This document shows positions 31,909-36,837 of a DNA stretch of 36,837 nucleotides, piece after piece. The notes beneath the pieces were generated by a model that ran no database searches, had not been told where the DNA came from, and saw only the letters and a program-made list of their open reading frames with translations. The translations under genes were made by a program, and so were the position numbers. How positions within the stretch are numbered: the first letter of the stretch is position 1; the number at the start of each line of letters is the position of its first letter. The stretch comes from Oceaniglobus roseus (GTDB lineage Bacteria > Pseudomonadota > Alphaproteobacteria > Rhodobacterales > Rhodobacteraceae). The stretch is taken from positions 1-36,837 of the forward strand of contig NZ_PNOS01000047.1 of the NCBI RefSeq assembly GCF_002869745.1, in the 5' to 3' direction.

Positions 31909-32316
31909 ATGGAAAAGACCATCGACAAGGTGACCAAGACCGACGCGGAATGGCGTGCGCAGCTGTCCGATCTTGCCTTCAAGGTCACCCGCAAGCACGG
32001 CACCGAACGTGCCTTCACCCACGACGACTTCCCGAAGGAGCCGGGCGTCTTCACCTGCGTGTGCTGCGGCGCCGAGGTGTTCGACCAGGCGCACAAGTTC
32101 GACAGCGGCACCGGCTGGCCGTCGTTCTGGAAACCGGCCGACCCCGACATGGTGGGCGAGAGCACCGACCGCTCGTGGCTGATGACCCGCACCGAGGTGC
32201 ACTGCAACCGCTGTGCCGCGCACCTGGGCCATGTCTTCCCAGACGGCCCGCAGCCCACGGGCCTGCGCTATTGCATCAACGGCGTGGCGCTGGAGTTCAA
32301 GCCGAAGGCGGGCTGA
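31909..32316 (+). CDS. msrB: Peptide-methionine (R)-S-oxide reductase
   Basis: The 135-residue enzyme repairs methionine-R-sulfoxide. The zinc site is Cys50/Cys53 (CVCC) and Cys99/Cys102 (CNRC). The catalytic cysteine is Cys122 in RYCINGVAL. SGTGWPSFW (66-74) and GHVFPDGP are family blocks. No second resolving cysteine is obvious in the usual place. AGGAGAGATC precedes the ATG. A perfect 10-bp hairpin follows it, before the convergent bamE. Confidence 0.97.
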   Translation: MEKTIDKVTKTDAEWRAQLSDLAFKVTRKHGTERAFTHDDFPKEPGVFTCVCCGAEVFDQAHKFDSGTGWPSFWKPADPDMVGESTDRSWLMTRTEVHCNRCAAHLGHVFPDGPQPTGLRYCINGVALEFKPKAG

Positions 32317-32327
32317 GCGCGGCGGGG

Positions 32328-32350
32328 CGCGGGGCCGGTGCGGCCCCGCG
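32328..32350. terminator. Bidirectional hairpin between msrB and bamE
   Basis: CGCGGGGCCG and CGGCCCCGCG form a perfect 10-bp stem with a GTG loop, placed between converging genes. No T-tract is seen on either side. Confidence 0.55.
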
Positions 32351-32367
32351 ACGGCGCCGGCGCCGGA

Positions 32368-32823
32368 TCAGTTGATGAAGTCGGCGGCGTTGACCCGCCC
32401 GAAGTTCGAGAAGATCTGCCGCAGGAAGCCCGAGCCCTGGATGTTCGATTCGGTCACGCGGCGCGACAGCGGCACCACGCGTCCGTCGCGCAGGCCGAAG
32501 CGTTCGATGTTCGTCATCACCCCGCCGTCGTCGAACGAGATCGCCAGCACCTCCCGCTCCACCTCCTCGGGCGCGCGGTAGGCGAAGTTGCGGAACCGGC
32601 TCTGGACGTAGTACCAGCCGCTCGCATCCAGCACCCCGGTGGAGGTGGGGCGGCCGACGGCGGCGGCGACGGTGTCGCGGGTGTCCACGCCCACCGTCAG
32701 TTCGGCAAGCTGGTCGTCCGAGGGCACGTAGCCGTGGTTGCGATAGACGGCGGCACAGCCCGACAGCGCAACCCCGAGCACGAGGCCCGTGGCCAGCCTG
32801 AGTATCTGCCTGCGCTGCGCCAT
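32368..32823 (-). CDS. bamE: Outer membrane protein assembly factor BamE
   Basis: The 151-residue lipoprotein begins MAQRRQILRLATG with a perfect lipobox LSGC (Cys23). The SmpA/OmlA domain follows, with YVPSDDQLAELTVGVDTRDTVAAAVGRPTST corresponding to the helix-turn region, here recognised by VGVDTRDTV and GRPTSTG, and a WYYVQSRF strand. BamE is a non-essential Bam-complex lipoprotein aiding beta-barrel insertion. A near-consensus promoter precedes it on the minus strand, divergent from the yceD-rpmF genes. Confidence 0.92.
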   Translation of the reverse strand: MAQRRQILRLATGLVLGVALSGCAAVYRNHGYVPSDDQLAELTVGVDTRDTVAAAVGRPTSTGVLDASGWYYVQSRFRNFAYRAPEEVEREVLAISFDDGGVMTNIERFGLRDGRVVPLSRRVTESNIQGSGFLRQIFSNFGRVNAADFIN

Positions 32824-32857
32824 AGGTTCCGGCCCTGCTTTTCCTCGCCCTGCTTCG

Positions 32858-32886
32858 CCTTTACAGAAGCGGGACGCCCTGTTCAA
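32858..32886 (-). promoter_or_regulatory. Sigma-70 promoter of bamE
   Basis: On the minus strand TTGAAC (32886-32881) and TAAAGG (32863-32858) are 17 bases apart, with the ATG about 35 bases downstream of the -10. Confidence 0.5.
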
Positions 32887-32902
32887 GAATCGAAAGAGAG
32901 CG

Positions 32903-33466
32903 ATGTCCGAAGCTGCACCTTCCTGGTCACATCCCCTCCGCCTGTCCGCGCTGTCGCGCGCGACGCCGCACCGGGTGGAACTGACCCCCGACGACAAGGT
33001 CCGCGCGGCGCTCGCCGGGGAGCTCGCGATTCTCGGGATCCGCAAGCTGCGGTTCGCGGCTGAGCTGCACCCCGAGGGCCGGGCCGACTGGCGGCTCGAG
33101 GCCGAGCTGGGGGCGACGGTGGTGCAGGCCTGCGTCGTCACGCTCGCCCCGGTGACCACGCGCATCGACGAGCGCATCGAGCGGCGCTACGTCGAGGGCT
33201 ACGAGATGCCCGACGATCCGGGCGAGACCGAGATGCCCGAGGACGACACGGCCGAACCGCTGCCCGCCGTCCTGGACCTCGGCGCCGTCATGGCCGAGGC
33301 GCTGTCGCTGGCCCTGCCCGCCTGGCCCCGCGCGCCGGGGGCGTCGCTGGGCGAGGCGGTCTTCGCGCCGCCGGGCACGGCACCGCTGCGCGACGAGGAC
33401 GCCCTGCCCTTCGCCGGGCTGAAGGCGGCGCTGGACCGGAAGGAAGACCCCGACGCGGAGGACTGA
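32903..33466 (+). CDS. YceD family (DUF177) protein
   Basis: The 187-residue soluble acidic protein occupies the conserved position just before rpmF, which is the basis of the name YceD/DUF177. Recognisable are the basic-hydrophobic start (SHPLRLSALSRATPHRVELTPDD), the central CVVTLAPVTTRIDERIERRYV block and an acidic C-terminus. YceD has been linked to 23S rRNA or large-subunit biogenesis in some bacteria and plants, but its mechanism is not settled. GAGAG precedes the ATG. It is divergent from bamE. Confidence 0.88.
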   Translation: MSEAAPSWSHPLRLSALSRATPHRVELTPDDKVRAALAGELAILGIRKLRFAAELHPEGRADWRLEAELGATVVQACVVTLAPVTTRIDERIERRYVEGYEMPDDPGETEMPEDDTAEPLPAVLDLGAVMAEALSLALPAWPRAPGASLGEAVFAPPGTAPLRDEDALPFAGLKAALDRKEDPDAED

Positions 33467-33533
33467 GGGGGCGTCAGGTTCCGCTTGATTTCCGCAGCGG
33501 CGGCAGTATTGTCCGCGCTCTTTGCTGCGGGGC

Positions 33534-33562
33534 TTGAACCGTCCGCCCGATGGGCGTATGGC
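33534..33562 (+). promoter_or_regulatory. Candidate sigma-70 promoter of rpmF-plsX-fabH
   Basis: TTGAAC (33534-33539) and TATGGC (33557-33562) are separated by 17 bases in the 195-base gap before rpmF. It could start the rpmF-plsX-fabH transcript independently of yceD. Confidence 0.5.
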
Positions 33563-33593
33563 CCCTGCGAACAGCGAAACGACATCCTTCACC

Positions 33594-33643
33594 GGACCGG
33601 CGACTGGCCGGTTCCCTGAAACGACGACACGGCCGCAAGGCCG
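33594..33643 (+). ncRNA. Hairpins in the rpmF leader
   Basis: Two stems lie just before rpmF: GGACCGGC with GGCCGGTTCC (33594-33615, one bulged T) and CGGCC-GCAA-GGCCG (33630-33643), the second with a GNRA tetraloop. They could mimic an rRNA-binding site for autoregulation by L32 or protect the mRNA. Function is inferred from position only. Confidence 0.35.
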
Positions 33644-33661
33644 ACAAACCGAGGTTGAGAC

Positions 33662-33868
33662 ATGGCCGTCCCACAGAACAAAGTCACGAAATCCCGCCGC
33701 AACATGCGCCGCGCGCACGATTTCCTGACCCCCGGCAACCCCGCCGAATGCCCCAACTGCGGCGAGCTGAAGCGCCCGCACCATGTCTGCGGCGCCTGCG
33801 GCCACTACGCCGACCGTGAAGTGATCGCGCAGGCCGACGAGGTCGATCTGGACGACGACGCGGCGTAA
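33662..33868 (+). CDS. rpmF: 50S ribosomal protein L32
   Basis: The 68-residue protein has the L32 core [19 protein letters not shown] and a zinc ribbon with Cys30, Cys33, Cys43 and Cys46 (CPNC and CGAC). It ends in an acidic tail ([10 protein letters not shown]) longer than in E. coli. GAGG lies seven bases before the ATG. It stands between yceD and plsX, the standard bacterial order that links ribosome and lipid synthesis. Confidence 0.98.
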   Translation: MAVPQNKVTKSRRNMRRAHDFLTPGNPAECPNCGELKRPHHVCGACGHYADREVIAQADEVDLDDDAA

Positions 33869-33890
33869 GCCCGCCGTTCCGGCAACCGCC

Positions 33891-35072
33891 ATGCCCCAAG
33901 CCTCCCGAAACGACGCGGTGTCTGCACAGCCCGCCCGCGGCGGGACGTCCGCGCCCAAGGCGGCGGGACGCACGATCATCTCGGTCGACGCCATGGGTGG
34001 CGACAGGGGTCCGGCGGCGGTGGTCGCCGGGCTGGAGAAGTCGGCGGCGAAGAATTCCGACATCGGCTTCCTGCTGCACGGCCCCGAGGAGGTGCTGTCG
34101 CCGCTGGTCGAGAAGCGCGGGCTGGCCGGGCGCTGCGAGATCCGCAACGCCACGGGCATCGTCACGATGGACGCGAAGCCCTCGCATGTCATGCGCCACG
34201 GCAAGGACACCTCGATGTGGTCCGCCATCGATTCGGTGCGCGCGGGCGAGGCGCAGGCCGTTGTCTCCTGCGGCAACACCGGCGCGCTGATGGCGCTCAG
34301 CATGGTGCGGCTGAGGAAGCTCGACGGCGTGAACCGCCCCGCCATCGCCTGCCTCTGGCCCTCGCGCAGCGCCCAGGGCTTCAACGTGATGCTCGACGTG
34401 GGCGCGGACATCCGCGCCGACCAGGACGACCTGCTGCAATACGCGCTGATGGGCGCCTCCTATGCCCGGAACGGGCTGGGGATCGAGCGGCCGCGGATCG
34501 GGCTGCTGAACGTCGGCACCGAAGAGCACAAGGGCCGGGCCGAGCTGAAGGTCGCCCACGACCTGATCGCGGCCGCCGCGGCAGACGGCCAGTACAGCTT
34601 CGTCGGCTTCGTGGAAGGCGGCGACATTCCCAGTGACCGGGTGGACGTGATCGTGACCGACGGATTTACCGGCAACGTGGCGCTGAAGACGGGGGAAGGC
34701 ACCGCGGTGCTGATCCGCGACCTTCTGGGCGAGGCGTTCCGCCATACCATCCTTTCCCGCCTCGCGGCGCTGCTGGCGATGACCTCGCTGCGCCGCCTGG
34801 CCAAGCGGATCGACCCGCGGCGGGTGAACGGCGGGGTGTTTCTGGGGCTGAACGGCACGGTGGTGAAATCCCACGGCTCGGCCGACGAGACGGGCGTGTC
34901 CGCGGCGGTGAAGCTGGCCTTCACCCTGGCGCGCAGCGGATTCAACGAACGGCTCGCGGCGCGCGTCGCCTCGGCGCAGATGCACCGGCCCGAGGCAGGC
35001 GAACACGCCGATGCCGATGGGGCGGTCGACGAAGGCGGCGGGGACGCCGCGGAACGGGCGGGCCAGCCATGA
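33891..35072 (+). CDS. plsX: Phosphate acyltransferase PlsX
   Basis: The 393-residue protein makes acyl-phosphate from acyl-ACP for PlsY-dependent phosphatidic-acid synthesis. The core block ISVDAMGGDRGPAAVV begins near residue 30 after a polar N-terminal extension; a later start is possible. Other family blocks are SCGNTGALMALSMV, INRPAIACLWP-like NRPAIACLWPS, GFTGNVALKT, and the phosphate-binding loop region. The stop overlaps fabH by four bases (ATGA), a translational coupling of phospholipid and fatty-acid initiation. Confidence 0.96.
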   Translation: MPQASRNDAVSAQPARGGTSAPKAAGRTIISVDAMGGDRGPAAVVAGLEKSAAKNSDIGFLLHGPEEVLSPLVEKRGLAGRCEIRNATGIVTMDAKPSHVMRHGKDTSMWSAIDSVRAGEAQAVVSCGNTGALMALSMVRLRKLDGVNRPAIACLWPSRSAQGFNVMLDVGADIRADQDDLLQYALMGASYARNGLGIERPRIGLLNVGTEEHKGRAELKVAHDLIAAAAADGQYSFVGFVEGGDIPSDRVDVIVTDGFTGNVALKTGEGTAVLIRDLLGEAFRHTILSRLAALLAMTSLRRLAKRIDPRRVNGGVFLGLNGTVVKSHGSADETGVSAAVKLAFTLARSGFNERLAARVASAQMHRPEAGEHADADGAVDEGGGDAAERAGQP

Positions 35073-36040
35073 CCCTGCGTGCCGTGGTGCGCGGCGCCGG
35101 GCACTACCTGCCCGAGCGTGTCGTGCCGAACTCCGAGTTCGAGAGCATCGTCGACACCTCCGACGAATGGATTCGCACCCGCTCGGGCATCGAGCGGCGG
35201 CATTTCGCGGCCGAGGGTCAGACGACCTCCGACATGGCCACCCGCGCCGCCCGCGCCGCGCTCGACGATGCGCGGCTGCGGCCCGACGACATCGACGCGA
35301 TCATCCTCGCGACCTCCACCGCCGACCTCACCTTCCCCTCCGCGGCCACCATGGTGCAGGCCAACCTCGGGATGACCCGGGGCTTCGCCTTCGACGTGCA
35401 GGCGGTCTGCGCAGGCTTCATCTTCGCGCTGGCCAATGCCAACGCGCTGATCCTGTCGGGCCAGGCCGAGCGTGTGCTGGTGATCGGGGCCGAGACCTTC
35501 TCGCGGCTGATGGACTGGACCGACCGCACGACCTGCGTGCTGTTCGGCGACGGCGCGGGCGCGCTGGTCCTGGAGGGTGCCCGGGGCGACGGCACCAGCG
35601 ACGACCGCGGCATCCTGTCGACCGACCTGAACTCCGACGGGCGCTACCGCGATGCGCTCTATGTCGATGGCGGCGTCTCCACCAACTCCACCGGCGTGCT
35701 GAAGATGCAGGGCAAGGAAGTGTTCCGCCACGCGGTCGAGAAGCTGGCCGACACCGCGCACCGGGCGCTGGACAAGGCGGGGCTCGGGCCCTCGGACGTG
35801 GACTGGATGGTGCCGCACCAGGCGAATCTCCGGATCATCTCGGCCACGGCGCAGAAGATGGGCCTGCCGATGGAGAAGGTGATCCTGACCGTGCAGGACC
35901 ACGGCAACACCTCCGCCGCCTCGATTCCGCTGGCCCTGTCGGTCGGCCGAGAGCGCGGCCAGATCCATCGCGGCCAGCTTCTGGCCACCGAGGCGATCGG
36001 CGGCGGGCTGGCCTGGGGCTCGGTCATCCTGCGCTGGTAG
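35069..36040 (+). CDS. fabH: 3-oxoacyl-ACP synthase III
   Basis: FabH condenses acetyl-CoA with malonyl-ACP to start fatty-acid synthesis. The catalytic triad is Cys114 (AVCAGF), His250 (PHQANLR) and Asn280 (HGNTSAAS) of the 323-residue protein. DTSDEWIRTRSGIERRHF at 29-46 is the N-terminal family block. It is coupled to plsX by an ATGA overlap. A weak hairpin lies downstream, before the separate ihfA promoter candidate. Confidence 0.97.
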   Translation: MTLRAVVRGAGHYLPERVVPNSEFESIVDTSDEWIRTRSGIERRHFAAEGQTTSDMATRAARAALDDARLRPDDIDAIILATSTADLTFPSAATMVQANLGMTRGFAFDVQAVCAGFIFALANANALILSGQAERVLVIGAETFSRLMDWTDRTTCVLFGDGAGALVLEGARGDGTSDDRGILSTDLNSDGRYRDALYVDGGVSTNSTGVLKMQGKEVFRHAVEKLADTAHRALDKAGLGPSDVDWMVPHQANLRIISATAQKMGLPMEKVILTVQDHGNTSAASIPLALSVGRERGQIHRGQLLATEAIGGGLAWGSVILRW

Positions 36041-36062
36041 GCGGCAAGAGGCTCAAACGCCG

Positions 36063-36082
36063 CTTGCGGTGCATCCCGCAAG
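36063..36082 (+). terminator. Weak hairpin after fabH
   Basis: CTTGCGG pairs with CCGCAAG around a six-base loop, 23 bases after the fabH stop. No T-tract follows. It could terminate or attenuate fabH transcripts before ihfA. Confidence 0.35.
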
Positions 36083-36091
36083 CCATTGAGA

Positions 36092-36120
36092 TTGACTTTG
36101 AAATCCTCTGCCCTCATCCT
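36092..36120 (+). promoter_or_regulatory. Candidate promoter of ihfA
   Basis: TTGACT (36092-36097) is a near-perfect -35 box. The matching -10 at 17 bases is CATCCT, which is poor, so the assignment is tentative. It would place the start about 20 bases before the ihfA ATG. Confidence 0.35.
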
Positions 36121-36145
36121 CCGCCAAAATCTGTGGGGGATTGTG

Positions 36146-36448
36146 ATGGCCGAGAAGACTCTGACCCGTATGGACCTGAGCGAGGCTGTGTTCCGCGAAG
36201 TCGGACTCAGCCGCAACGAATCCGCGCAGCTGGTGGAAAGCGTGCTGGGCCACATGTCCGATGCGCTGGCCTCGGGGGATTCGGTCAAGATCTCGTCCTT
36301 CGGCACCTTCTCGGTCCGCTCCAAGTCGGCGCGCATCGGCCGCAACCCGAAGACCGGCGAGGAAGTGCCGATCCACCCCCGCCGGGTGCTGACGTTCCGG
36401 CCCTCGCACCTGATGAAGGAGCGGGTGGCGGAAGGGAACAAGACCTGA
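36146..36448 (+). CDS. ihfA: Integration host factor subunit alpha
   Basis: The 100-residue HU/IHF-family protein starts [20 protein letters not shown]. The conserved FGTFSVR strand and the intercalating-arm region [19 protein letters not shown] identify the alpha subunit (IHF-beta usually has HPRR... FKPGK). IHF bends DNA sharply and acts in replication, recombination and transcription. GGGGGA lies about five bases before the ATG. The MerR-type gene starts four bases after its stop, so the two are probably cotranscribed. Confidence 0.95.
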   Translation: MAEKTLTRMDLSEAVFREVGLSRNESAQLVESVLGHMSDALASGDSVKISSFGTFSVRSKSARIGRNPKTGEEVPIHPRRVLTFRPSHLMKERVAEGNKT

Positions 36449-36451
36449 TCC

Positions 36452-36837
36452 ATGGACAAGTCCCCCGACGCCTTCCGCACCATCAGCGAAGTCGCTGAAT
36501 GGCTCGACGTGCCGACCCATGTGCTGCGGTTCTGGGAAAGCCGCTTCAGCCAGATCAAGCCCGTGAAGCGCGCGGGCGGGCGGCGCTATTACCGCCCCTC
36601 CGACATGGAACTGCTGGGCGGGATCAAGAAGCTGCTGCACGAGGACGGGCTGACGATCCGCGGCGTGCAGAAGCTGCTGCGCGAGGAAGGCGTGCGCCAT
36701 GTCGCGGCGCTGTCGCCCCCGGTCGACCAGACGGGCGAGGTGGTCGAGATGCCGCGCGGCCGGTCCGCGGCGACCGAGGCCGGGCCGCCAGACGAGCCGG
36801 ACACGCCGATGGCCGAGGACGTCCCCTCCCTGCCGCC
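36452..36837 (+). CDS. MerR-family regulator (3' partial)
   Basis: The frame is open to the right edge of the window; 128 residues are visible. The N-terminal winged helix of the MerR type (about 8-75) contains [25 protein letters not shown], then [13 protein letters not shown] and [13 protein letters not shown]. It is followed by a Pro/Glu-rich linker (from about residue 88) instead of a metal- or drug-binding domain in the part seen. In alphaproteobacteria a gene of this type commonly follows ihfA, and the close spacing (three bases) here agrees. Function and ligand unknown. Confidence 0.85.
   Translation, partial: MDKSPDAFRTISEVAEWLDVPTHVLRFWESRFSQIKPVKRAGGRRYYRPSDMELLGGIKKLLHEDGLTIRGVQKLLREEGVRHVAALSPPVDQTGEVVEMPRGRSAATEAGPPDEPDTPMAEDVPSLP

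Overview
The window is about 36.8 kb of high-GC, densely coded chromosomal DNA. Gene content, gene order and regulatory motifs point to an alphaproteobacterium of the Rhodobacteraceae (Roseobacter/Rhodobacter group). The clues are the neighbouring recA and cckA genes, a GTTC-N7-GTTC type SOS box before recA, a TTAA-N7-TTAA (CtrA-type) box before cckA, the yceD-rpmF-plsX-fabH-ihfA-merR string, a Usg-family gene beside gyrA, and a prokaryotic-type SAM decarboxylase paired with spermidine synthase. The assignment rests on recognition by eye; no database was searched. I saw no tRNA, rRNA, CRISPR, phage or insertion sequence. This is core chromosome rather than an accessory island.

Layout. 1-4.4 kb: the 3' part of a long Pro/Ala-rich protein, then on the minus strand an OafA-type membrane acyltransferase translationally coupled to an EamA transporter. 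4.4-5.4 kb: rplM-rpsI (minus) with a strong hairpin terminator. 5.7-8.7 kb (plus): speD with a structured leader and a good terminator, a PepSY / cytochrome b561 / membrane-anchored LuxR cluster, and speE. 8.7-12.7 kb: usg (minus), gyrA and a small membrane protein. 12.7-15.0 kb: trmFO-gluQ. 15.0-16.7 kb: hisI (minus), a divergent IscU-like protein and a short-chain dehydrogenase-like protein. 16.7-19.5 kb: surE-pcm-nlpD-like cluster. 19.5-23.7 kb (minus): recA, alaS and a DUF1330 gene. 23.8-28.8 kb (minus): guaB, an RsmB-type methyltransferase and cckA. 28.9-29.7 kb (minus): an ArsR repressor coupled to an SRPBCC protein. 29.8-31.8 kb: agmatinase-type ureohydrolase and, convergent to it, an OlsB-like acyltransferase, separated by a large inverted repeat. 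31.9-36.8 kb: msrB, bamE (minus), then yceD, rpmF, plsX, fabH, ihfA and a MerR-type regulator cut by the window end.

How the genes fit together. Polyamine synthesis appears three times (speD, speE and a possible agmatinase). Translation and RNA modification are represented by rplM, rpsI, rpmF, alaS, gluQ, trmFO and rsmB. DNA topology, repair and nucleoid genes are gyrA, recA and ihfA. The envelope set is bamE, plsX/fabH, olsB-like, nlpD-like and the acyltransferase. Coupled pairs with 4-base ATGA or GTGA overlaps are frequent: acyltransferase/EamA, rplM/rpsI, cytochrome b561/LuxR, trmFO/gluQ, surE/pcm, alaS/DUF1330, arsR/SRPBCC and plsX/fabH.

The most interesting points are the PepSY-cytochrome b561-tethered LuxR module, the candidate speD leader RNA, the paired SOS and CtrA sites around recA/cckA, an IscU-like protein lacking the third cysteine, an NlpD-like LytM protein with lost zinc ligands, and a family of dispersed inverted-repeat elements.
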